Assembly: GCA_050015275.1 (NCBI GenBank)
Contig: JBEKBS010000013.1
Location: 19,228 to 83,227 of the forward strand
Direction of reading: 5' to 3'
From: DATKJS01 sp050015275
GTDB taxonomy: Bacteria > Acidobacteriota > Aminicenantia > Aminicenantales > Saccharicenantaceae
Length of the DNA stretch: 64,000 nucleotides
The translations under genes and the position numbers were made by a program. The notes below the pieces were generated by a model. It was not told where the DNA came from, searched no databases, and saw nothing but the letters and a program-made list of their open reading frames with translations. Every line of letters begins with the position of its first letter. Positions within the stretch are counted from its first letter, which is position 1. Positions 52,487 through 59,795 of this stretch are shown piece by piece.

Positions 52487-53470
52487 TTACTTGCCCACGA
52501 GGCGCGAGACCGTGACGGCCTCCAGGCTGTATTTCTCGAACAGGCGGAAGCTCGATCTCAGGACCTGGAGGGTCTCCGGGAAGGGATGGCAGATGCCGAC
52601 CGCCTTCCCTTTCTTCTGGGCCAGTTTGAAGAGCTCGATGAGCCGGCTCTTGATCCGGCTCCTGTCCGCGTCCGCGTCCAGGAAGACATCCCTCTTGAGC
52701 GCGGGAATGCCCATCCCGAGCGCTTCGTCGTAGGCCACGGTCTGGGCCGTCGTCCGGCTGTCCACGAAGAACAGGCCCTTGTCCTTGAACGGCGCGAGGA
52801 GCGTCCTCATCAGTGTCGCGTCCGCCGTGAACTTCGAGCCCATGTGATTGTTGACGCCGTCGGCGAAGGGGACGCGGGCCAGGCTCGTCTCGAAGGACTG
52901 GCCGATCTCGTCAGGGCTCATCGTGGTCATGATCATCCCCTCGGTGTCGGTCGAGGCATCGTGGTTATTCAGGGACTCGAGCGGCAGGTGGAGAAGGACC
53001 TCGAGGCCGTTATCGTGGGCGACGCGGGCCGTCTCCTGGGCATATGGGCTATAGGGGAGGACCGAGACCGTTATGGGTTCTTTCAGGCTGAGGATCTCAT
53101 TGAGCGCCTCGAGGCTGTTGCCCATGTCGTCGACGATGAGGGCCACTTCTCCGCGGACCCGCTTCGTGGCCTTGGGCGGGGCTTCTTTCAGCGGCGGTTC
53201 CTTGAGGGCGGGTGGCGCTTCTGTCTTGGGCGCGGCCGCCGTTGGCGCCGCCCCAGGCTTAAGGACCGGTTCCGCTGGGGCCTTGACCTCCGGCGCGGCA
53301 GCGGGCTTCGCTTCCGGGGCCGCGAAGAGGTAGGACCGCTCGCCCTTGCGCGAGTTCATGTAGTCGAGGGTCACGACCGAGACGATCGCGGAGCCCAGCA
53401 TGATGGCCGTGATCAGGTTGAAGGCCGGCCAGGGCTCGCTTCCTTTTTTCTGCCGCGGTTTGTTGATCAT
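52487..53470 (-). CDS. Divergent polysaccharide deacetylase (YibQ-like)
   Basis: 327 residues. A membrane anchor (about 18-36) is followed by a Pro/Ala/Lys-rich linker (about 50-105) and the deacetylase-like barrel (about 108-327): EVALIVDDMGNSLEAL, EVLLHLPLES, GVNNHMGSKFTADATLM and GKAVGICHPFPETLQVL. The Asp-Asp, His-Met-Gly-Ser and His-Pro segments are those of the family also found next to EnvC and CtpA in proteobacteria. It starts 3 bases after the S41 protein. Role in the cell envelope is likely; the substrate is unproven. Confidence 0.85.
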   Translation of the reverse strand: MINKPRQKKGSEPWPAFNLITAIMLGSAIVSVVTLDYMNSRKGERSYLFAAPEAKPAAAPEVKAPAEPVLKPGAAPTAAAPKTEAPPALKEPPLKEAPPKATKRVRGEVALIVDDMGNSLEALNEILSLKEPITVSVLPYSPYAQETARVAHDNGLEVLLHLPLESLNNHDASTDTEGMIMTTMSPDEIGQSFETSLARVPFADGVNNHMGSKFTADATLMRTLLAPFKDKGLFFVDSRTTAQTVAYDEALGMGIPALKRDVFLDADADRSRIKSRLIELFKLAQKKGKAVGICHPFPETLQVLRSSFRLFEKYSLEAVTVSRLVGK

Positions 53471-53473
53471 CCG

Positions 53474-54613
53474 TCAGAGCTTGGGGAGAAGGGGCAGGGT
53501 CTTTTCGAGATACGCCTTGTCGCTCTGATCCGTAACCGGGACGGTAACGTCGGGATTCACTCCCTGGCCCCAGAGCGAGCGCCCCGACGGCAGGGAAAAG
53601 ACTCCCGTGACGAGGATGATCGAGCTTTCGTCCTTCAGGAGGAAGCTCTCCGTCTTGGCGACGACACCGGGCGTGGACAAGCCGAGGACCTTGGCTTTCC
53701 GGACTTCCTGGAGGACCCCGGCGACGAGCTCCGCCGGGCCTATCGTGGCCGGGCTGACCCAAACCGCGACGGGAACCGCGCCCAACACGGCCTCGGCAGG
53801 GCAGGCGATGGACTCTTTGGCCCCGCCCCGCTTCTCGATAGAGCCCACGGTGGCCGCTCTGAGGAAGAGGTTGGTGAATGCCCGTGCCTCCTCGAGGTCG
53901 CCGCCCGCGCAGTCCCGGAGGTCGAGAATGAGCGGTTTCTTCCTGCCCTTGAGGGCCGGCAGGACGCTCTTCTGGATATCGGCGACGAGCGAGCGTGAAA
54001 GATCATGAATGCTCAAGATCGCCGGCTGTCCCAGCGCGGACGAAAAAGCCCAGGCGCGCGGGAAGAGATGGACCCGCGGCAGGGAGAGCTCCCGCGATTC
54101 GTTCCCCCTGAGGAGCTTGACCTGGACCGGCTTTTCGTCCGTCCCGCCGAGGAGGAGGTTGACCTCGGTCAGGCTCATGCTCAGCGTGCCGCGGTGACCG
54201 ATGGCGCTCACCAGGTCCCCGAGCTTGACCTCGGCCTTTTCTCCGGGCGAACCCGGGACGACCCCGACGACCAGCGGGAACGCGCCGTATCTTTTGAAAA
54301 CGATGAGGCCCGGGCCCGTGTCCCCGACGCTCCGGGCGGCATATCTCGCCGTGAGGTCTTTATTCAGGTAGCTCGAGAGCGGGTCGAGCGAATTGACGAT
54401 GCCCCGGTAGGTCCCCTCCGCCGTCTGGACCGGGTCGCGCTTCTCGAGGTAGTCGTTCCGGATGAGGTCCATGAGGACGTCCACGAGCTGGAAACCCTTG
54501 GGCCAGGTGCCGCGCTGGGACTTCCCGGGGAGGACCCTCATCTGGACGAGGAAGAACAGGAGGGCGGCCATGAAGACCGTCAGCAGGACCAGGCGGTATC
54601 TCGGGATCTTCAT
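53474..54613 (-). CDS. S41 (CtpA)-family protein with catalytic Ser and Lys missing
   Basis: 379 residues. Signal anchor about 1-28, N-terminal helical region (KGFQLVDVLMDLIRNDYLEK, LDPLSSYL), PDZ domain (about 95-180) and S41 core (about 190-379, LILDLRDCAGGDLEEA). The nucleophile motif, normally GSASASEI, reads SPATIGPAEL, and the Lys motif, normally TFGKG, reads STPGVV. Both catalytic residues are replaced, by Gly and Val, so this should be a pseudoprotease, perhaps a PDZ scaffold. It lies between the EnvC-like gene and the YibQ-like gene, in the order seen with active CtpA proteins. Confidence 0.85.
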   Translation of the reverse strand: MKIPRYRLVLLTVFMAALLFFLVQMRVLPGKSQRGTWPKGFQLVDVLMDLIRNDYLEKRDPVQTAEGTYRGIVNSLDPLSSYLNKDLTARYAARSVGDTGPGLIVFKRYGAFPLVVGVVPGSPGEKAEVKLGDLVSAIGHRGTLSMSLTEVNLLLGGTDEKPVQVKLLRGNESRELSLPRVHLFPRAWAFSSALGQPAILSIHDLSRSLVADIQKSVLPALKGRKKPLILDLRDCAGGDLEEARAFTNLFLRAATVGSIEKRGGAKESIACPAEAVLGAVPVAVWVSPATIGPAELVAGVLQEVRKAKVLGLSTPGVVAKTESFLLKDESSIILVTGVFSLPSGRSLWGQGVNPDVTVPVTDQSDKAYLEKTLPLLPKL

Positions 54614-54634
54614 TTTAAACGGACATCCATTCTA

Positions 54635-55855
54635 TCACCTTCGTTTCAGCCATTGCAAGGGATCGAGGGCCTTGGTCTTGTAGCGGACCTCGAAGTAGAG
54701 GCACTCCCCGTTGAGGGACCCGGAGTCCCCGACCAGGGCGACGGGCTGGTCGGCCCGGACCATGTCCCCGACGTTCACCAGGAACTGCGAGCAGTGGCCG
54801 TAGAGGGTGTAGTAGGTCATCCCGTGGTCCAGGATGAGGAGGTTCCCGTATCCCTGGAAGTAGTCGGCGAAGACGACCTTGCCCGCGTGGACCGCCAGGA
54901 TGAGGGATTTGTCCTTGGCCGGGGCGATCTCGACGCCGTTGTTCATGACGATCGTGTTGAAGCGCGGATGTCGCTGCAGGCCGAAGGACGTGATGACCCT
55001 CCCTTCCAGGGGCCAGGGGAGCTTTCCCCGCCGCTCGTAGAGGGGGACGAAGGCCGACGGCAGGGCCCATTGTTCATCGGCGATCTTCTTCATCATGACC
55101 TGGAGCTGCTCGGCGCTGTCGCGGAGCTCCTGGAGGGCCTGCTCGTGGGTCTGCCGGTCCCTCCGGATCTCCTGGACGAGGTCGGAGTTCTTCCGCTGCT
55201 CCGCCTCGAGCTCCTGCTTCTTGAGATTCGTCTCCCGGAGGATCTCGGCGACGTCCTTCTTTTTCGCGGCCAGGCGGCCCTCGGCCTCGCCGAGCTCGGC
55301 CAGGGCCTTGAGGTAGGCGGCGACCGCGTCCTCCTGGTAGCGGGCGAGGAGGGCCAGGTGCCTGCTTTCCGTGGTGTAGGCCTCGAAGTCCCGGGCCTGG
55401 AGCATGAAGTGGAAGAAATCCAGCCGGCCGAACTTGTAGAGCGTCACCAGGGTTTTTTCGATGGCGGCGTTGTCCTTTTCGAGGTTGGCCGTCAGGCCGC
55501 GGACGTTCGCCTGGATCCCGGCGAGCTCGGCCCGGGCCTTCTCCATCTGGACGTTCCAGGCCGCGATCTCCCGCTCGACGAGGGCCTTGTTGAGGTTGAT
55601 CCGGGCCAGGCTCGAGAGGATGGACGATTCCTTGAGGGCCTCGGCCTCGATCTTGCCCCGGAGCTCGCTGATCTGCCCGTTGATCTTGGCCAGGCGCTTC
55701 TCGAAGTCCGAGACGTCGTGCTTCGGGGCGGGGGATTGGGCGAGAAGAAGCCCGAGGCCGGCCAGCAGGGCCATGGCGAAAGTGGAAATGAACGCGGGGG
55801 GGAGGGCAGGCGAGCGGGTGAGGAGACCTACGAGCGGGCGAAAAACTCTCATCAT
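54635..55855 (-). CDS. EnvC-like murein hydrolase activator (coiled coil plus LytM/M23)
   Basis: About 406 residues. Signal peptide about 1-40, long coiled coil (about 48-270), then an M23/LytM domain (about 285-400): ITSFGLQRHPRFNTIVMNNGVEI, LILDHGMTYYTLYGHCSQFLV and ALVGDSGSLNGECLYFEVR. Zinc ligands of active M23 enzymes are changed (His and Asp to Asn and Glu in NNGVEI; HLHFE to CLYFE), as in EnvC and NlpD, which activate amidases and do not cut. The start is one of two adjacent ATGs (55855, 55852), 4-7 bases after an extended -10 box. Confidence 0.88.
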   Translation of the reverse strand: MMRVFRPLVGLLTRSPALPPAFISTFAMALLAGLGLLLAQSPAPKHDVSDFEKRLAKINGQISELRGKIEAEALKESSILSSLARINLNKALVEREIAAWNVQMEKARAELAGIQANVRGLTANLEKDNAAIEKTLVTLYKFGRLDFFHFMLQARDFEAYTTESRHLALLARYQEDAVAAYLKALAELGEAEGRLAAKKKDVAEILRETNLKKQELEAEQRKNSDLVQEIRRDRQTHEQALQELRDSAEQLQVMMKKIADEQWALPSAFVPLYERRGKLPWPLEGRVITSFGLQRHPRFNTIVMNNGVEIAPAKDKSLILAVHAGKVVFADYFQGYGNLLILDHGMTYYTLYGHCSQFLVNVGDMVRADQPVALVGDSGSLNGECLYFEVRYKTKALDPLQWLKRR

Positions 55856-55859
55856 CTTA

Positions 55860-55868
55860 TTTATAGCA
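55860..55868 (-). promoter_or_regulatory. Extended -10 promoter for the EnvC-like operon, nearly leaderless
   Basis: TGCTATAAA on the minus strand, ending 4 and 7 bases before the two candidate ATGs. No ribosome site fits between. The rest of 55869-56013 shows only short imperfect hairpins (for example CCTAG/CTAGG near 55950) and no gene. Confidence 0.45.
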
Positions 55869-56013
55869 TAAATGAGAGACGTTGATAAAAACCGCTGGGG
55901 CTGGAAAGACCCTTCCGACCGGCACGAACGTCTGCGACGTCCAAGCCTTCCTAGTTGTCCCTCAGCTAGGATAAGGGGGGGGACGGGATGTCGCTTCTCG
56001 CCCGGGACCGTCT

Positions 56014-56391
56014 TCAGGGACGGAATGTAATAAGGTTGAGGTCGGAGAGCGCCCGATAATGCGTTAAATCCCCCGACAGGAGGGCGAGGGCATTTTCGAC
56101 GGCGGTTGCAGCGATCAGCGCGTCCGCCAACCGCAGGCCCGATTTTGGGGCATGGAGCTCCATGTAAATGACGGCCCTGTGCCCAATATTTTCCGTCAGG
56201 GGCATCGTCTGGAAACCGAAATCGGCGAGAAATTTCTTAATGAGATGGACCTCGCGCCTGTCGCGGGCGCCCTGGATGAGCTCCATGAGCGAGACGACGG
56301 ACATGTGCCGCGCCGCGCTCTCTTCAATGCGGAGGGCGGCCTTCGCGTTTCCCCTGAAAATCCAGATAAGGAGATCGGTATCAAAAAGCAT
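56014..56391 (-). CDS. VapC-type PIN-domain toxin
   Basis: 125 residues. The PIN fold has the acidic residues of the nuclease site: Asp4/Asp6 in LFDTDLLIW, Glu in SLMELIQGA, Asp in LRLADALIAATAVE and a final Asp in LSGDLTHY. It would cleave RNA, commonly tRNA, when free of antitoxin. The start overlaps the antitoxin stop by 11 bases. The catalytic set is complete, so it is probably active. Confidence 0.9.
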   Translation of the reverse strand: MLFDTDLLIWIFRGNAKAALRIEESAARHMSVVSLMELIQGARDRREVHLIKKFLADFGFQTMPLTENIGHRAVIYMELHAPKSGLRLADALIAATAVENALALLSGDLTHYRALSDLNLITFRP

Positions 56392-56629
56392 GGGGGCGGG
56401 CCTTCCGGAGCTTATCCATGGCTGCCCCGACGTCCTTGAGGTCAGGGCGGTCCCTCCACATCCCGAACGCCTCGTGCCCGGCGACGGGCGTGACGGATGA
56501 CGCCGCGCCCGCCGGCTGGATGACGGCGATGATTTTGCCCCTGCGGAGGAGCGTCACGGCTTCGCCCCGGTCGAGGGCCCTCTGGATCTCTCCCATCCGT
56601 CTCCTTAGGTCAAGAATGGACGCTTTCAT
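56381..56629 (-). CDS. Phd/YefM-like antitoxin
   Basis: 82 residues from ATG 56629 with GAGGG upstream; a longer frame to 56656 passes through the operator region. The N-terminal DNA-binding part (MKASILDLRRRMGEIQRALDRGEAVTLL) matches Phd/YefM-type antitoxins, and the C-terminal half binds the PIN toxin. It is directly upstream of and overlaps the VapC-like toxin gene. A palindrome at its promoter fits autoregulation. Confidence 0.85.
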   Translation of the reverse strand: MKASILDLRRRMGEIQRALDRGEAVTLLRRGKIIAVIQPAGAASSVTPVAGHEAFGMWRDRPDLKDVGAAMDKLRKARPHAF

Positions 56630-56644
56630 CGAGCCCTCGCTTTG

Positions 56645-56669
56645 ATGTGTGCACATGAAGTGTACACAT
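56645..56669. promoter_or_regulatory. Palindromic operator of the toxin-antitoxin module
   Basis: A 25-base near-palindrome with 10 of 12 paired positions, built of two boxes (TGTGCACA and GTGTACAC). It overlaps the -10 of the antitoxin promoter. Binding there by the toxin-antitoxin complex would block transcription. Confidence 0.6.
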
Positions 56670-56688
56670 AAGGAGGGCCCCGTGTCAA
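56659..56688 (-). promoter_or_regulatory. Promoter of the toxin-antitoxin module
   Basis: TTGACA (56683-56688), 18-base spacer and TACACT (56659-56664), minus strand, 30 bases before the antitoxin ATG. Confidence 0.55.
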
Positions 56689-56799
56689 TAGGAAAGACGT
56701 CTTGAGGCCATCGTCTTTCTCAGGGGCCCCTTTGCCCGCTTTCATCATCAGGCGCCCTCCTCCGTCCTCCCTATGGTGCGGCCGAAGCTAAAAATTCCC

Positions 56800-56827
56800 T
56801 TGTATTTCGCCGGGGCCTTGCTATAAT
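56800..56827 (+). promoter_or_regulatory. Promoter preceding structured element copy A
   Basis: TTGTAT (56800-56805), 16-base spacer and TGC-TATAAT (56822-56827, also an extended -10). The transcript would begin about 13 bases before the element and about 140 bases before the glycosyltransferase gene. Confidence 0.55.
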
Positions 56828-56845
56828 CCGGTCAAGTTTTCTTGC

Positions 56846-56918
56846 GCCGGCTGGAGAAAACTTCGACCGACCAATGAATCATTCCCCCCTTTTCTGCTGT
56901 TCATAAAAAACAGCCGGC
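56846..56918 (+). ncRNA. Candidate structured RNA leader element, copy A
   Basis: Outer stem GCCGGCTG (56846-56853) with CAGCCGGC (56911-56918); small hairpin GGAG-AAAA-CTTC next to it; single-stranded-looking conserved core AATNAATCAT, then CCCCCCTTTT; competing hairpin GCTGTT/AACAGC, which uses the 3' strand of the outer stem. The same arrangement recurs at 58281-58345. It lies between a TATAAT promoter and the glycosyltransferase start. No known RNA family is recognised. Confidence 0.45.
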
Positions 56919-56971
56919 ATTAGCTTCCGGGTCCGCCAAACGCGGGCTGGCATGATGGACATATCGCTGCA

Positions 56972-58078
56972 ATGAAAACGAGATCCCGGACGATCCTCTT
57001 CCGCATCGGCGGCCTCGGAGACCTCCTCGTCGCCCTTCCCGCGATCTCCCTCGTGCGCAGAAGCCTTCCCGGATTTTCGCTGAGCCTCGCGGGACGTCCG
57101 GAATACGGTGCGCTCCTCAAACGGGCGGGGCTCGTGGACGAGGTCCTTTCCTTTGCGGACGCCCGGATGGCGGCGTTATTCGCGGGCGGCTCGCCCGATT
57201 TCCGGGCCGACGCAAAAGGTGGGACCGGGAAGAGGGGAGTTTCCCCGCTGGACGGATTCGAGACGGCCATGGGCTGGCTGAACAGGCGCGGCGATTGGCC
57301 TGCCGACGAGTGGTGGGTCCGCCAGGGGATCGAGCAGATCTTTTTCATATCCTACGAAAGCGGTGCCGCCGTGCCCATGAGCCGTTTTTTCTTTGACCGG
57401 ACCCGCGACTTTTTGAACGCTTATGGAATAAGGGCCCGAGTCGCTGGCATTGCTTCCAGCGCAGGGGCTGTCGAAGCGTCTGCTGCAAGCCGGGATTCCG
57501 CCGCTGGCGCCACCGATACCTCTGCCTTCGATCCGGCCGCGCCGGATCCTGATCAGCTCTTCGGCGACTGCGCCCGCCTGCCTCTGCCGGGCGGCCTCAG
57601 GAGCAAGAGCCTGGATGATCTCGGCCTCCGCCAGCTCGTGAAGAACGAAAAGCGCCTCGTCGTCCATCCCGGAAGCGGCGGCCGCGCCAAGCGCTGGCCG
57701 CTCGCGAGTTTCATCGAGGTCATCCGCGTGGCCGCCTCGTTCGGCCTGGAAGGCGTTCTCGTCACGGGGGAGGCCGAAGCCGATCTCGAACCGGCGCTCC
57801 AGGCGTCGGCGCTCCCCGCCGGTTGGAAGCGAGTTTCGCGTCTTCCGGCCGAAACGCTGGCGGATCTCCTCGCGGGGTCCACTCACTATCTCGGCAACGA
57901 CTCCGGGCCGACGCACCTCGCCGCGGCCTGCGGGGCGTCCGTCCTCGCCCTTTTCCGCGAAGACAGCTTGCCGGCCTGGCGGCCTTTCGGGAAAGCGCGC
58001 GTTGTGGCGGCCCCATTGATGTCGGACATTCCGCTCGATCTCGTCCTGCCCGCCCTTGAAGATCTTCTGAGCGAATAA
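56972..58078 (+). CDS. Glycosyltransferase family 9 (heptosyltransferase-like)
   Basis: 368 residues. N-terminal TILFRIGGLGDLLVALPAI matches the GT9 start; the C-terminal nucleotide-sugar site has VVHPGSGGRAKRWPLASF and THYLGNDSGPTHLAAACGASV. It probably adds heptose or a related sugar to LPS core. A low-complexity Ala/Ser/Asp-rich stretch at about 165-195 (GIASSAGAVEASAASRD) is an odd insert between the two domains. There is no clear ribosome site. Structured element copy A lies in its presumed leader. Confidence 0.9.
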   Translation: MKTRSRTILFRIGGLGDLLVALPAISLVRRSLPGFSLSLAGRPEYGALLKRAGLVDEVLSFADARMAALFAGGSPDFRADAKGGTGKRGVSPLDGFETAMGWLNRRGDWPADEWWVRQGIEQIFFISYESGAAVPMSRFFFDRTRDFLNAYGIRARVAGIASSAGAVEASAASRDSAAGATDTSAFDPAAPDPDQLFGDCARLPLPGGLRSKSLDDLGLRQLVKNEKRLVVHPGSGGRAKRWPLASFIEVIRVAASFGLEGVLVTGEAEADLEPALQASALPAGWKRVSRLPAETLADLLAGSTHYLGNDSGPTHLAAACGASVLALFREDSLPAWRPFGKARVVAAPLMSDIPLDLVLPALEDLLSE

Positions 58079-58235
58079 TTGTCTGGATAACCTTATGCGT
58101 TGACGGCGCGGACTTCCGTGCGTCTTCGGCGGCGGGGGCCATTCCTCCTGATACCCCCTGCGCCCGTTAGCCCTCACAGCGAGCGGTCGTGGCACCCCCC
58201 CCCAGAAAAAATATGCTTATTCTTGTGCTTTTTGC

Positions 58236-58263
58236 TTGCATTGTTTTTCGGCTTTGGTATAAT
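58236..58263 (+). promoter_or_regulatory. Promoter preceding structured element copy B
   Basis: TTGCAT (58236-58241), 16-base spacer and TATAAT (58258-58263), 17 bases before the element, a spacing nearly the same as in copy A (18 bases). Confidence 0.5.
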
Positions 58264-58280
58264 GATAGCGGCTCTCTTTG

Positions 58281-58345
58281 GCCGGCTGGAGAGGGCTCCC
58301 TCATTAAAATCAATCATCACCCCCCTTTTGCTGACCTCAGCCGGC
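58281..58345 (+). ncRNA. Candidate structured RNA leader element, copy B
   Basis: Outer stem GCCGGCTG (58281-58288) and CAGCCGGC (58338-58345) are identical to copy A. The adjacent hairpin is GGAG-AGGG-CTCC, so the pair G-U in copy A is G-C here. The core AATCAATCAT and CCCCCCTTTT are conserved, and GCTG/CAGC forms the competing hairpin. A further stem GGCACC/GGTGCC (58343-58368) overlaps the 3' strand. The rest of 58079-58443 holds no gene. Confidence 0.45.
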
Positions 58346-58443
58346 ACCTCACCCCCCCCGAGGGTGCCTCGCGCAAGAATCCGCATTTTCCGGGCCTCGT
58401 GTTTGTGATATGATACCGGCGAAATCCCCGAGGCTGGACAAAG

Positions 58444-58908
58444 ATGGGTAATAAAGATTGGAAGACGGAACTGAAGAACCATTTCGAGAACATGCGCATC
58501 CTGGAGAAGTGCCAGGCGGAAACGTCCATCCACTTCGAGCAGTTCTGCGAGTTCATCGTCGAGCCCGCCTTCGAGGCGCTCGTGGACGAGATCGCCTCCT
58601 ACGGCGTGAAAGCCCGGTTCCAGAAATCGAAGGGCCGCGACATCCGCCTCAGCCTTTCTTTCCCCGGCAGCAAAGACGAGCAGTTCCACTACAAGATCTC
58701 GATCCCCAGGAACTCGGTCGAGCTCCGGCTGGCCCTAATGACCAAGGGGCGGAAGAATCTGAAGTCGGACTACAAGACGACGGAAGAGGCGTTCATGCCG
58801 GACCTGGGCCCCGCCGAGGTCCTCAAGCTGACCAAGGACGACCTCATCCTCGACGTCCTCGAGCATTATCGCAACTTCAGCTACGAAGCCCTGACCACGC
58901 CCGATTGA
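58444..58908 (+). CDS. Uncharacterised 154-residue cytoplasmic protein
   Basis: No signal peptide or membrane segment. An N-terminal helical part (HFENMRILEKCQAETSIHFEQF...EPAFEALVDEIASYGVKARF) is followed by beta strands (DIRLSLSFPGSKDEQFHYKI, SVELRLALM) and a helical C-terminus (LTKDDLILDVLEHYRNF). Codon use resembles that of its neighbours. I do not recognise the family. It has element copy B about 100 bases upstream, and its start is weakly supported. Confidence 0.75.
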   Translation: MGNKDWKTELKNHFENMRILEKCQAETSIHFEQFCEFIVEPAFEALVDEIASYGVKARFQKSKGRDIRLSLSFPGSKDEQFHYKISIPRNSVELRLALMTKGRKNLKSDYKTTEEAFMPDLGPAEVLKLTKDDLILDVLEHYRNFSYEALTTPD

Positions 58909-58964
58909 CGGGCCGGACTTGTACAGAAACCTCTTCGTCGAGGCCCTGCTGAAGCGATCGGACC

Positions 58965-59765
58965 TTATTTCAGCCCGTTGATGACGTCCAGGACCTTGAA
59001 CAGGTAATCGTAGCTCGGACGGTCCGTGGTGTTCTGGCCCATGTACTTGAAGAGCAGGACGCCGTTCTTGTCCAGGATGAAGACGCTCGGGATGTTCTGG
59101 TCGACCTTGCTCCCGGTCCACTCCGTCTGGAAGAGGCCGAGCCGCTTCGAGACGGCCCTGTCGGCGTCGATGAGGACCGGGAACGGAGTCAGGATCTCTC
59201 CCTTTTTCAGGCTGAGATCCTTGGGGAAGAACTGGCGCCACCGGGTCATCCGGCGCTTGCCCGCCTCGTCGAGCTTGGCCGGGTCGGCCGGGTTCTTCGT
59301 CTCCCGGATCTTATCGAGCTGCCCGGGAAGGGCCTCGAGCCAGGATTGGACGACGTCCCGGCCGTAGGGGAAAACGACCAGGACCTCGACGTTGTATTTC
59401 TTCCGGATCTGCTGGGCTTTTTCGAGCTCGGCGAGCTCCGCGTACCGGTAGTTGCAGATGGTGCACCAGTGGCCCGGGGCCGCGTAGCCGCGCACGAAGA
59501 TGATCATGACGTTCCTGCCCTTGAGTTGCGAGAGCGTCACGGTGCCGCCCTGATAGGCCGGGAGCGTGAAGTCCTCCATGGGCTGTTCGATGATCGCGGG
59601 CTTCATCTCGGGCTCCTGCGGCTTGGCCTGCGGTGTCTGCGCCTGGGCCGTTCCCTGCGCTTGTTGCGCCTGTCGCGCGAAGGCGGGGCCCGCGAGCGTC
59701 AACCCGACCGCTAAAACCACAAAACAGACGCCGAGCGAAAACTTCCTCATGTGGATGCCCATCAT
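58965..59765 (-). CDS. Exported AhpC/TSA-like redoxin
   Basis: 266 residues; ATG 59765 or the next ATG at 59762 (GGAGA upstream); a third at 59750 precedes the signal peptide core. A signal peptide and a Gln/Ala-rich linker (about 30-55) precede a thioredoxin-fold domain with DFTLPAYQGGTVTLSQLKG, FVRGYAAPGHWCTICNYRY and VFILDKNGVLLFKYMG. WCTIC offers a two-cysteine redox site after an added GYAAPGH. It may reduce peroxides or thiols in the periplasm. It is 30 bases downstream of another exported protein gene. Confidence 0.85.
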   Translation of the reverse strand: MMGIHMRKFSLGVCFVVLAVGLTLAGPAFARQAQQAQGTAQAQTPQAKPQEPEMKPAIIEQPMEDFTLPAYQGGTVTLSQLKGRNVMIIFVRGYAAPGHWCTICNYRYAELAELEKAQQIRKKYNVEVLVVFPYGRDVVQSWLEALPGQLDKIRETKNPADPAKLDEAGKRRMTRWRQFFPKDLSLKKGEILTPFPVLIDADRAVSKRLGLFQTEWTGSKVDQNIPSVFILDKNGVLLFKYMGQNTTDRPSYDYLFKVLDVINGLK

Positions 59766-59795
59766 TTCTCCTCTCTCTGTTCTCTCCCGATTTTC

